This document shows, in pieces, positions 16,614-24,408 of a stretch of 64,000 bases of DNA (position 1 is its first letter; every line of letters starts with the position of its first letter). The translations under genes and the position numbers were made by a program. This DNA is from JAHEKO01 sp965212505. Its GTDB lineage: Bacteria; Acidobacteriota; Thermoanaerobaculia; Multivoradales; JAHEKO01. The notes below the pieces were generated by a model. The model made no database searches, had not been told where the DNA came from, and saw only the letters and a list, made by a program, of their open reading frames with translations. The stretch is taken from assembly GCA_965212505.1 (NCBI GenBank), contig OZ243123.1:496001-560000 (forward strand), read 5' to 3'.

Positions 16614-18404
16614 ATGAGCGTTCTCGAAAAGCATCCGGAAGAGGAGCATCACGAGGATCACCATCACGACGAGTCGTTCTGGACGAAGTACGTCTTCTCC
16701 CAGGACCACAAAGTGATCGGGATCCAGTATTTGCTCACCTCTCTGGTGTTTCTGCTGTTCGGCTTCTGTCTGATGCTGCTCATGCGCTGGCAGCTGGCGT
16801 TCCCGGGCAGGCCGATTCCCATCATCGGTGGTCTCCTGGGGGAGGCCAACGCGCCCGGCGGCATCATGCTGCCCGAGTTTTACAACCAGCTCGGCGCGAT
16901 GCACGGCACGATCATGGTCTTCATGGCGATCGTGCCGCTGCTCGTCGGTGCGTTCGGCAACTATGTGCTGCCGCTGCAGATCGGCGCTCCCGACATGGCC
17001 TTTCCGAAGCTCAACATGGCGAGCTATTGGGTCTACGCCTCGGGCGGCGTGGTGATGATGGCCAGCTTCTTCCTGCCGGGAGGTGCGGCCAATTCGGGCT
17101 GGACCTCGTACGCTCCGCTGTCGATCACGGCGACCATCGGCCAGACCTTCTGGCTAATCGGCATGGTCTTCCTGATCACCTCCTCGCTGCTGGGCTCGGT
17201 GAACTTCATCGTCACCACCATTCAGCTACGTGCCAAGGGGCTGTCGTTCATGCGCTTCCCCTTCTTCGTTTGGGCGCAGCTGGTGACCTCGTTCCTGCTG
17301 CTGCTGGCCTTTCCGCCGCTCGAGGCGGCCGGCTTCATGCAGCTCATGGATCGAGTGATGGACACCAGCTTCTTCATGCCCGAGGGTCTGGTGGTCAGTG
17401 GAGAGTTGCAGGATCAGTACGCCGGCGGCGGTAGCCCGCTCCTCTGGCAACACCTCTTCTGGTTCCTGGCCCACCCTGAGGTCTACGTCCTCATCCTGCC
17501 GGCCCTGGGCATCGTCTCCGAGGTCATCGCGAACAACATCCGCAAGCCGCTATGGGGTTACAAGGCGATGGTCTACTCGGCCATCTTCCTTGGCGCGATG
17601 TCGTTCATCGTCTGGGCCCATCACATGTTCATGACCGGCATGGGCACGACGATCAGCGCCTTTTTCCAGACCACGACGATGATCATCTCGGTACCGTCGG
17701 TGGTCATCCTGACGGCGCTCTTCATGTCGCTCAAGGGCGGCTCCATACGCTTCAACACGCCAATGCTGTTCTCGTTGGCTTTTTTGATCATGTTCGGTAT
17801 CGGCGGCCTGACCGGCCTACCCCTCGGTCTCGCGCCGACCGACATCCACCTGCACGACACCTACTACGTGATCGGCCACTTCCACTACGTGGTGGCGCCG
17901 GGAACGATCTTCGCGATCTTCGCCGGTATCTACTACTGGTACCCGAAGGTGACCGGTCGCCGAATGAGCGAGACGCTCGGCAAACTCCACTTCTGGCCCT
18001 CTCTGCTGTTCATCAACGGCGTCTTCATGCCGATGTTCATCCAGGGTCTGGCCGGCGTCTCGCGGCGTCTCTACGACGGTGGCGACCAGTACGCGCACGC
18101 CCAGAGCGTGCTCGGCCTGAACAAAATGATGTCCTATTCGGCCTGGCTGCTCCTGGCGGCTCAGATTCCGTTCATCATCAACTTCTTCCTGAGCATCAAG
18201 CGCGGTGAGAAGGTGGGTGGTAACCCGTGGGGCGCGACCACTCTCGAGTGGTCGGCAGCGCCGTCGCCTCCCATCGGTCACGGCAACTTCCCGACCGTGC
18301 CGGTGGTGCACCGCGGCCCGTACGAGTACAGCGTGCCGGGTCATCCCAGCGACTTCACGCCACAAGACGCGCCGGATTCGAACGACGCAGGGCAGGAGGC
18401 CTGA
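16614..18404 (+). CDS. ctaD: Cytochrome c oxidase subunit I, A-family heme-copper oxidase
   Basis: This is the catalytic subunit that reduces oxygen to water and pumps protons. It has 596 residues and twelve core helices. Ligands visible are the low-spin heme His in AMHGTIMVFMA, the CuB His with cross-linked Tyr in FLAHPEVYVLILPALG, the CuB His pair in IVWAHHMFMTGMG, and the heme a3 and low-spin His in VIGHFHYVVAPG. The intact HPEVY marks a true oxygen reductase. The N-terminus is His/Glu-rich (HPEEEHHEDHHHDES), perhaps metal-binding. It is the first gene of the I-III-IV-small-small-II operon, with heme A genes upstream. Confidence 0.96.
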   Translation: MSVLEKHPEEEHHEDHHHDESFWTKYVFSQDHKVIGIQYLLTSLVFLLFGFCLMLLMRWQLAFPGRPIPIIGGLLGEANAPGGIMLPEFYNQLGAMHGTIMVFMAIVPLLVGAFGNYVLPLQIGAPDMAFPKLNMASYWVYASGGVVMMASFFLPGGAANSGWTSYAPLSITATIGQTFWLIGMVFLITSSLLGSVNFIVTTIQLRAKGLSFMRFPFFVWAQLVTSFLLLLAFPPLEAAGFMQLMDRVMDTSFFMPEGLVVSGELQDQYAGGGSPLLWQHLFWFLAHPEVYVLILPALGIVSEVIANNIRKPLWGYKAMVYSAIFLGAMSFIVWAHHMFMTGMGTTISAFFQTTTMIISVPSVVILTALFMSLKGGSIRFNTPMLFSLAFLIMFGIGGLTGLPLGLAPTDIHLHDTYYVIGHFHYVVAPGTIFAIFAGIYYWYPKVTGRRMSETLGKLHFWPSLLFINGVFMPMFIQGLAGVSRRLYDGGDQYAHAQSVLGLNKMMSYSAWLLLAAQIPFIINFFLSIKRGEKVGGNPWGATTLEWSAAPSPPIGHGNFPTVPVVHRGPYEYSVPGHPSDFTPQDAPDSNDAGQEA

Positions 18405-18407
18405 TCG

Positions 18408-18998
18408 ATGCAGATCCCCTACACAGTGGATGAGAGGCCGGACACCGGTCTCTACAACGCCAAGTTCGGCATCTGGCTCTTCCTCGCTTCCGAGGTGATG
18501 CTGTTCGGCGCTCTCTTCTCCGCGCTGATCTTGCTGAGGACCGGCGCCGACTACTGGCCGCACGGTGCAGAGAAGCTCAATGTGCCGCTGGCGACGCTCA
18601 ACACCTTCGTGCTCATCGCGTCGAGTGTCACCGTCGTCATGGCCTGGGCTTCGCTCCGCCTCAACAACTTCCGCAAGTTCAAGATGTGGCTCTGGCTCAC
18701 CAGTCTGTGCGGCTTGGGCTTCATGGTGATCAAGGCCATCGAGTACGGCTCGAAATTCTCACACCACATCTACCCCTCGACGGACAACTTCTACGCCACC
18801 TACTTCCTGATCACCGGTCTTCACGGCTTGCACGTGATCGGCGGCCTGGTGGTGTTTCTATATTTCCTCGGGCCTGGCGCCAAGATGTGGGAGACCGAGC
18901 CCGAGCGCTTCACCAATCGGATCGAGACCTGCGGTCTCTACTGGCATTTCGTTGACCTGGTCTGGATCTTCCTGTTCCCGATCCTGTACCTGCTGTAA
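18408..18998 (+). CDS. ctaE: Cytochrome c oxidase subunit III
   Basis: This 196-residue, five-helix subunit III supports stable proton uptake by subunit I. Landmarks are FGIWLFLASEVMLFGALFSA in the first helix and FLITGLHGLHVIGGLVVF and CGLYWHFVDLVWIFLFPILY at the end, the usual HGxHV and YWHFVDxVW signatures. It starts three bases after subunit I behind AGGAGG and is followed closely by subunit IV. Confidence 0.95.
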   Translation: MQIPYTVDERPDTGLYNAKFGIWLFLASEVMLFGALFSALILLRTGADYWPHGAEKLNVPLATLNTFVLIASSVTVVMAWASLRLNNFRKFKMWLWLTSLCGLGFMVIKAIEYGSKFSHHIYPSTDNFYATYFLITGLHGLHVIGGLVVFLYFLGPGAKMWETEPERFTNRIETCGLYWHFVDLVWIFLFPILYLL

Positions 18999-19007
18999 GG
19001 AGGAACG

Positions 19008-19310
19008 ATGGGCGGACATTCGGTCGAAGAGATCAAGAAGGAGACGCGGATCTACCGCAATGTCTTCTTCGCCCTCGGGGCCTTCACGATCGTCACGGTG
19101 GCGATCAGCTACCTGGACGTCAGCTTCGGCGTGGCGCTCGGGCTCGCGCTGCTCGTGGCAACGATCAAGGGCTCGCTCGTAGCCTGCTACTTCATGCACC
19201 TGCTCTCGGAGCGGAAGTTGATCTACACAGTGCTGTTGATCACCGTCGCCTTCTTCCTGGTGCTTTTGTTCCTGCCGCTCGGCGCGGTTCTGGACACTCT
19301 CGGGAGCTGA
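19008..19310 (+). CDS. Cytochrome c oxidase subunit IV (prokaryotic, three helices)
   Basis: This 100-residue three-helix protein fits the prokaryotic cytochrome oxidase subunit IV family: IVTVAISYLDVSFGVALGLA, then KGSLVACYFMHLLSERKL, then LLFLPLGAVL. It begins behind a strong AAGGAGGAACG site, nine bases after subunit III. Its usual role is structural support of subunit III and the CuB region. Confidence 0.85.
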   Translation: MGGHSVEEIKKETRIYRNVFFALGAFTIVTVAISYLDVSFGVALGLALLVATIKGSLVACYFMHLLSERKLIYTVLLITVAFFLVLLFLPLGAVLDTLGS

Positions 19311-19311
19311 C

Positions 19312-19512
19312 ATGTCACTGCGGATATTCCACGTTCTGTTCATCGCGTTGTCGATCGCTCTATCGGCAATGGTGGCGGGGTGGGGTGTGCAGCAGTATCT
19401 GACTCTGGGAGATCGCAGCGGCCTGGTGCTCGCCGGCTTCTTCTTCGCCGTCGGCTTCGCACTGGTGGTCTACGGCACGCGGTACTTCCACAAACTCAAG
19501 GAACTGAGTTGA
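19312..19512 (+). CDS. Small two-helix membrane protein of the cytochrome oxidase operon
   Basis: The 66-residue product has two hydrophobic segments (about 4-24 and 37-56) and a basic C-terminus (RYFHKLKELS). It begins one base after the subunit IV stop. I recognise no family. Position between subunits IV and II suggests a small accessory or assembly subunit of this oxidase. Confidence 0.7.
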   Translation: MSLRIFHVLFIALSIALSAMVAGWGVQQYLTLGDRSGLVLAGFFFAVGFALVVYGTRYFHKLKELS

Positions 19513-19778
19513 GACGAGCTGTCCCACTGGCGCTGTTGGCCGCGGTCCTCTCCTGGGGACTCGTGGCGACTCCCGCCGCGGGCTGTTCGGTCTGCTTCGG
19601 CGATCCGGACTCGCAGATGGCCGTGGGGGTCAACAACGGAATCCTGGTGCTGCTGGGGGTTGTCGGCGTCATCCAGGTGGGATTCGTCGCTTTGTTCTGG
19701 AGCTTTTACAGCCGCGCGCGCAAGCTGAAACAGCGGCGCGAGCAGTTCAGCGTCATTGACGGAGGAGTGACTAGATGA
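19509..19778 (+). CDS. Small exported/membrane protein with CSVCFGDPDS motif
   Basis: A TTG start at 19509 overlaps the preceding stop by four bases (TTGA) and gives 89 residues. A signal-like N-terminus (RRAVPLALLAAVLSWGLVAT) is followed by AAGCSVCFGDPDSQMAVGVN, then a membrane helix and a basic tail (SRARKLKQRREQF). Two Cys three residues apart directly after the predicted cleavage site could bind metal or form a disulfide on the outer face. The stop overlaps the subunit II start (ATGA). Close coupling on both sides argues for a role in oxidase or CuA assembly, which is an inference. Confidence 0.7.
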   Translation: MRRAVPLALLAAVLSWGLVATPAAGCSVCFGDPDSQMAVGVNNGILVLLGVVGVIQVGFVALFWSFYSRARKLKQRREQFSVIDGGVTR

Positions 19779-20551
19779 AGGACTTTCTGGCCCGGTGGAT
19801 GCCGATCGATGCTTCCGCGCACGGGCAGGCTCTCGACGAGATGAATGCTCTCGTCCACTGGCTGATGGCGCTGCTCTTTGTCGGCTGGGGGATCTATTTC
19901 GTCTGGGTGCTCTTCCGGTATCGCGCGGGTCGCAACCCGAAGGCGAGCTATGAGGGCGCAACCTCCAGCGCTTCGACGTGGATCGAGGCGGGGATCGTGA
20001 TCGCCGAGGTCATCATTCTGGTCGGCTTTGCGATTCCGGCGTGGGCTCGCTGGGTCACGCCGCCGCCCGGAGACGAAGCCCTGGTCGTTCGCGTCATCGG
20101 CGAGCAGTTCGCCTGGAACGTGCACTACGCGGGCGACGACGGTGTCTTCGGCCGTCAGAAGCCGGAGTTGATGAGCGCGTCGAACCCGATCGGCCTCGAT
20201 CCCGAGGACCCGACCGGTGCCGACGACATCGTGAAGATCAACCAGCTCCACCTGCCGATCAATCGGCCGGTGACCTTGCTGCTGTCGTCAAAGGATGTGA
20301 TCCACAGCTTCGGCCTGCCGGTCATGCGCGTCAAGCAAGACATGATTCCGGGCATGGAGATTCCGGTTCACTTCACGCCGGTGATATCGACGCCGGAAGA
20401 GGCGATCTTCCCGAAGTGTGCTGCCGGCAAGACCTGCTGGGAGATCGCGTGTGCACAGCTCTGCGGCCTCGGTCACTATCGGATGCGCGGCTTCCTGCAG
20501 GTTCACGAGCCTGGCGGCTTCGAAAGCTGGTTGGCAGAGCAGTCCGGCTAG
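19775..20551 (+). CDS. ctaC: Cytochrome c oxidase subunit II (CuA)
   Basis: This 258-residue subunit has two N-terminal helices and a cupredoxin domain that accepts electrons from cytochrome c. The CuA site is present: His in DVIHSFGLP, and CAQLCGLGHYRM giving C-x3-C-x3-H-x2-M. The Glu normally between the two Cys is Gln here, which should be tolerated because that ligand uses a backbone carbonyl. An unusual extra Cys pair (KCAAGKTCWEIAC) precedes the site. There is no fused cytochrome c domain. It is the last gene of the operon, a non-standard position for subunit II. Confidence 0.94.
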   Translation: MKDFLARWMPIDASAHGQALDEMNALVHWLMALLFVGWGIYFVWVLFRYRAGRNPKASYEGATSSASTWIEAGIVIAEVIILVGFAIPAWARWVTPPPGDEALVVRVIGEQFAWNVHYAGDDGVFGRQKPELMSASNPIGLDPEDPTGADDIVKINQLHLPINRPVTLLLSSKDVIHSFGLPVMRVKQDMIPGMEIPVHFTPVISTPEEAIFPKCAAGKTCWEIACAQLCGLGHYRMRGFLQVHEPGGFESWLAEQSG

Positions 20552-20560
20552 GTCGCGTCG

Positions 20561-20590
20561 CACGCGATCACGCGATCACGCGATCACGCG
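20561..20590. repeat. Tandem 8-base repeat (CACGCGAT, about 3.75 copies)
   Basis: CACGCGAT occurs three times in a row from 20561 to 20584, followed by a partial CACGCG. It lies in the 79-base gap between subunit II and parA. Each junction creates GATCACGC. It is short enough for slippage variation. Confidence 0.85.
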
Positions 20591-20630
20591 GTTAGCCCGG
20601 CGATTCTCGACCGTTCTTCGGGGGGTGTAG

Positions 20631-21404
20631 ATGATCCTGTCTCTAGTCAACGTGAAGGGTGGTGTCGGCAAGACGACGACCGCCGTCAATCTGGGTGCGA
20701 CGTTCGCGGCCAGCGGTCTACGCGTGCTGCTGGTCGATCTGGACCCGCAGGGCTCGGCCAGCTTTTCGCTCGGTGCCACTCGCGAGGACGACCTGCCGAC
20801 GGTAGCCGACGTGCTGCTGGATGGCGTGCCCGCGAAGGAGGCGATTCGAGAGAGCGGTATCGAAGGGCTCGAGCTGCTGCCGGGCTCGATGGCGCTGGCC
20901 GCTGCCGAGCTGGGCTTTGCGCGCAAGAAGCAGCCAGAGCTCTTCCTGCGCAAGTCGTTGGCGCCGGTACGGCGACGCTACGACGCCATCTTGATCGATT
21001 GCCCTCCCGGCCTTTCGATTCTGACTCTCAACGGCCTCGCAGCGTCCACCGCCTACATCCTGCCGGTGCTGCCGCAAGACTTGGTACACGAGGCGCTCGA
21101 CCGTTTCTTCGAGGGCTGGGACCGCCTCCAGGCGATGCTGCGGTCGAAGCCGGAACTGCTCGGCATCCTGATCAACATGGTCGATCAGCGAACCAACCTG
21201 ACCGCCGAGATGGTAGGCGAGATTCGCAAGGCCTACGGTCGCCGGGTCTTCAAGACCGAGATTCCGATCAACATTCGTCTGGCCGAGGCGCCGGGGTACG
21301 GCATGTCGATCTTCGAGTACGAGCGCTGGTCGACCGGCGCCCAGGCCTATCGTCTGCTCGGCGCCGAGGCGATTCGCCGCGCGCGCAAGGCCGGCTTGCT
21401 GTAG
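20631..21404 (+). CDS. ParA-family partitioning ATPase without ParB partner
   Basis: The 257-residue product has the deviant Walker A VKGGVGKTTTAVNLG (residues 8-22), Walker A' VDLDPQGSASFSLG and Walker B DAILIDCPPGLSILTLN, the hallmarks of Soj/ParA ATPases. ParA proteins place chromosomes, plasmids or protein complexes on the nucleoid. No parB gene is within the window, and the gene sits between cytochrome oxidase subunit II and a DUF420 protein, so a cargo-positioning role is possible. It starts with ATG behind GGGGGTGT. Confidence 0.9.
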   Translation: MILSLVNVKGGVGKTTTAVNLGATFAASGLRVLLVDLDPQGSASFSLGATREDDLPTVADVLLDGVPAKEAIRESGIEGLELLPGSMALAAAELGFARKKQPELFLRKSLAPVRRRYDAILIDCPPGLSILTLNGLAASTAYILPVLPQDLVHEALDRFFEGWDRLQAMLRSKPELLGILINMVDQRTNLTAEMVGEIRKAYGRRVFKTEIPINIRLAEAPGYGMSIFEYERWSTGAQAYRLLGAEAIRRARKAGLL

Positions 21405-21414
21405 CCTTCCGCCG

Positions 21415-21840
21415 ATGTTCGGAGGTGTGCACCTACCGACCGTCAACGCGTCACTGAATGCGTTGGCGGCGATCCTGCTGGTTATCGGGTACGTCTACAT
21501 CCGGCGCCGCGATATCGAGAAGCATCGCGCCTGCATGCTCGCGGCGTTCAGCTGCTCGGTGCTCTTCCTGATCTCGTACCTGACCTATCACTACCAGGTG
21601 GGCTCGGTTCGCTACCAGGGGACCGGCACCCTGCGGACGATCTACCTGTCGATACTGCTGACGCACACGGTGCTCGCCGCCGCTGTGCCATTCCTGGCAC
21701 TCATCACGCTCTGGCGTGCGCTCAGTGAACGGTTCGACAAGCACCGGAAGATCGCTCGTTGGACGCTTCCGATCTGGCTCTACGTCTCGGTGACCGGCGT
21801 GGTGATCTATCTGATGCTCTACGGCGTCCCGTGGGCCTGA
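21415..21840 (+). CDS. DUF420 family membrane protein (YozB-like)
   Basis: This 141-residue four-helix membrane protein contains the DUF420 signature: LPTVNASLNALAAILLVIGY, HRACMLAAFSCSVLFLISYL, RTIYLSILLTHTVLAAAVP and HRKIARWTLPIWLYVSVTGV. Repeated His and Tyr/Asn in the helices look like possible heme or copper contacts. DUF420 genes often lie with cytochrome oxidase assembly genes, consistent with the operon 0.9 kb upstream. Biochemical function is not established. Confidence 0.85.
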   Translation: MFGGVHLPTVNASLNALAAILLVIGYVYIRRRDIEKHRACMLAAFSCSVLFLISYLTYHYQVGSVRYQGTGTLRTIYLSILLTHTVLAAAVPFLALITLWRALSERFDKHRKIARWTLPIWLYVSVTGVVIYLMLYGVPWA

Positions 21841-23186
21841 TCGGCTGGTGTCGCGGCGCGGCCGCGGCGGTTGCGCTGCTGTTCGCCCTCGGCTGCGGGA
21901 GCGCGTCGCTGCCGGTGCCCGAGCTGCCGGTCTCGCCGGGGCTCGTGGAGCGCTCCGAGCGCCGGCCCCTGATCGTGGTGCCCGGCGTGACGGGAGGCAG
22001 GTTAAGGAGTCGAGAGACCGGTGAGGAGATCTGGGGTCGGGGCGCACACCTGTTGAAGCCTCGCGACGGGGGCTGGGCGATCGCGCGACCCCTCGATGCC
22101 GGACCGGGCGTCGACACCGGAGTCGAGGCGTTTGCCGTGATCGAAGAGATGCGCCTCTTCGGCGGCGCGGTGCGGACTCAGGTCTACTCGACCGTGCTGC
22201 GAACGTTCGAGGCGAACGGCTACCGCCGAGGCGATCTCGCGAATCCGAGTCGCGAGGAGGAGCTCTTCCCCTACGCCTACGACTGGCGCGACGACCTCGT
22301 GGCATCTGCCCGACGTCTCGCCGAGTTGCTGGAGAGGCTCCGCGTGGTGCGCGGCGAAGAGCGCCTCGAAGTCGATCTCGTCTGCCAAAGTGCCGGCGGC
22401 CAGATCTGTCGGTATCTCGCCAAGTACGGTGGCCTGTCGCTCGAGGAGGCCGAAGCGGGGACGCTCCCCTCGGCGAAGCTGCGGATTGCCAAATTGATCA
22501 TGGTCGGTACGTCGAACGGTGGCGGCATCCGCATTCTGCGGGAGCTCGATCGAGGGAGAAGCTACGTTCCGGGCGTCGGTCGAAGCATGCGACCCGAGGT
22601 CCTGTTCAGCTTCGCCTCGCTCTTCCAGGATCTGCCGGTCTATCTGGAGCGGCCGTTCGTGGACGGAGACGGCGGTGAGTTGGACGTCGACCTGATGAAC
22701 CCCGGGACGTGGGAGACCTACGGCTTCTCGATCTTCGACCCGGAGAACCGCGAGCGTGTCGAGCGCCGCGGTGGAGGCCCGTTCGGGTCGATCGAGACGT
22801 GGCGGACCGCTCTCGGTCGATTTCTCGATCGGGCGCAGCGACTGCACGCCGTGCTGCGCCGAGACGCCTCGGCCTTCGACAGTCGTTACTACTCGGTGCA
22901 GAACGTGGAGGACGAGACTCCCGATCGTGCGGTGCTCCGGCGCCGGCCGTCGGGCGACTGGGAGCTTCTGTTCGCCGGCGACAAGGCGCTCCGCAAGGAG
23001 CCGGAGCTCCACGCCGCGGTGACGGCTGGGGGAGATGGTCATGCGACCGAGGCGAGTCAGAGGTGGCTGTCCGCACAGGAGTTGGCCGCCATGGCTACCG
23101 AGCCGTTTCATCTGAGAGGCGATCACTTCGCGATGATCCTCGAGCCGAGCGCGCTCGCCAGGATTCTCGACTACCTCGCGGACTGA
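21831..23186 (+). CDS. Lecithin:cholesterol acyltransferase-like lipoprotein (alpha/beta hydrolase)
   Basis: GTG 21831, overlapping the DUF420 end by ten bases, gives 451 residues with a lipoprotein signal ending LFALGC. The LCAT-type start RRPLIVVPGVTGGRLRSRET is clear. The nucleophile elbow is VDLVCQSAGGQICRYLAKYG, with Ser in an unusual QSAGG rather than GHSMGG. A C-terminal LRGDHFAMILEPSA gives the likely catalytic His. Family members transfer acyl chains or cleave phospholipids. Here it would act at the membrane surface. The substrate is unknown. Confidence 0.78.
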   Translation: MGLIGWCRGAAAAVALLFALGCGSASLPVPELPVSPGLVERSERRPLIVVPGVTGGRLRSRETGEEIWGRGAHLLKPRDGGWAIARPLDAGPGVDTGVEAFAVIEEMRLFGGAVRTQVYSTVLRTFEANGYRRGDLANPSREEELFPYAYDWRDDLVASARRLAELLERLRVVRGEERLEVDLVCQSAGGQICRYLAKYGGLSLEEAEAGTLPSAKLRIAKLIMVGTSNGGGIRILRELDRGRSYVPGVGRSMRPEVLFSFASLFQDLPVYLERPFVDGDGGELDVDLMNPGTWETYGFSIFDPENRERVERRGGGPFGSIETWRTALGRFLDRAQRLHAVLRRDASAFDSRYYSVQNVEDETPDRAVLRRRPSGDWELLFAGDKALRKEPELHAAVTAGGDGHATEASQRWLSAQELAAMATEPFHLRGDHFAMILEPSALARILDYLAD

Positions 23187-23362
23187 GGTCCGTGCGGTTT
23201 CGCGTCTGAACTCGTCGCCAAGGCCTGATGGCCCTCCGAAACACCGCCTATGCGACCGACGCGGGCTCAGGAACGCTTCGCGGTCGTGTCCAGAGTCCAG
23301 TGGCCGCCGTCGGCGGTGTGCGGCGCCCTAGAGACCTGAGATCGGCGTCGGACGATCGGTGG

Positions 23363-24169
23363 CTAGCGCCGCAGGTGCGACCCGAAGAAGGTGAGGATCC
23401 CTCGAACGATGTCGTCCACACGCTTGCTGTTCTCGTGCAGGTCGAAGGCGTGCGGTGCACCGGGGAGGTTGACGAGTGTCAAAGGTAAGTCCGCGCCAAG
23501 GGCGGCGGTCGCGAGTTGGTCGAGAGCCGCGTTGAGGCCGAGCATCTCATCTCCTCCTGCCCGCGCCAGAAAGATCGGCACGTCTGTCGAAAGCTCCTCG
23601 ATGTCCCGGCCCGCACATGGGGTGGCAAAGCGCCACTGGGCCGCGGCGTTTGCGACATGACTCGAGCCCTCCAGATCCAAAGTGTAGGGGTAGCAGAGAG
23701 CTGCGCAGGCGACCGTAGCGGGTCGCATGAGGACGGAGAGAGCCGTCGGGGCGTTCGCAGAGCTCGCCCACAAGCCGATCCGATCGGCGTCGACACCGAG
23801 GTTTCCGCCGCTGGCGCGCAGATGGGCGAGAAGTCGATCGAGATGAGCCGCCGGCTCGCGATTGGAGTATGCGATCGCGGCCAGCCCCGAAGCGGCGAGG
23901 AGCCGTGCCCAGGAGACGGTGGATCCGGTCTCCTTGAACCTGCATCCCAGAGCGGCCTCGTAGCCGGGGTCGGGGAAGCCGGCGACCAGTACCACCACGG
24001 GGCAGGGGGTGGCGCGCTGGTCGGCGGGTGGTAGGTAGAGGTCCATCTCGAGCGGCGGGTCTTCGCCCGGCGAGTACTCGAGACCGCGAACGACCTCCAC
24101 GCTGTTCATGCCGGCCATTTCGTAGGTCACGGTCGCTTTGGCAATGTCGTTCTGTGTCTCCTGGCTCAT
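23363..24169 (-). CDS. Alpha/beta hydrolase, dienelactone-hydrolase-like
   Basis: The 268-residue cytoplasmic protein has no signal. The hydrolase core is visible: PCPVVVLVAGFPDPGYEAAL (oxyanion strand), RIGLWASSANAPTALSVLM (nucleophile Ser), FLARAGGDEMLGLNAALDQL (acid Asp) and LPGAPHAFDLHENS (His). This order matches the dienelactone hydrolase/acyl-peptidase group. It is convergent with the LCAT-like gene across 176 bases with no obvious feature. The substrate cannot be assigned. Confidence 0.8.
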   Translation of the reverse strand: MSQETQNDIAKATVTYEMAGMNSVEVVRGLEYSPGEDPPLEMDLYLPPADQRATPCPVVVLVAGFPDPGYEAALGCRFKETGSTVSWARLLAASGLAAIAYSNREPAAHLDRLLAHLRASGGNLGVDADRIGLWASSANAPTALSVLMRPATVACAALCYPYTLDLEGSSHVANAAAQWRFATPCAGRDIEELSTDVPIFLARAGGDEMLGLNAALDQLATAALGADLPLTLVNLPGAPHAFDLHENSKRVDDIVRGILTFFGSHLRR

Positions 24170-24273
24170 GAGAGTCTCCTCAGAGTGGATTGCCCGAGGC
24201 GCACAGCGGCCGACGGGCGCAGCGCGCCCGACGCGCCCTGCGGCGGCGACTCGGAGGTGGGAGCCTCAACGAG

Positions 24274-24303
24274 AAACGCCAGCCGTCGAAGGGCTGGCGC
24301 TTT
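24274..24303 (-). terminator. Hairpin terminator downstream of HMG-CoA synthase, possibly bidirectional
   Basis: CGCCAGCC (24277-24284) and GGCTGGCG (24292-24299) form a perfect 8-base stem with a 7-base loop. On the minus strand it is followed by TTTCTC and preceded by AAAG, so it could work in both directions. It lies 110 bases past the HMG-CoA synthase stop. Confidence 0.55.
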
Positions 24304-24408
24304 GATACGGCGCGATGCGGCTCGCGCCTCTCGTGAACTCCGTTGCCGACAGTCTAGGCATCCGGGGTCGCCTCGGCAACCCCGTCACCTGGTCCGAGCG
24401 CAGTGTCC

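Noticed and set aside
20561..20590. Short tandem repeats considered as a CRISPR fragment or iterons
   Set aside because: The unit is 8 bases, contiguous and without spacers, and there are no cas genes or plasmid replication genes nearby.
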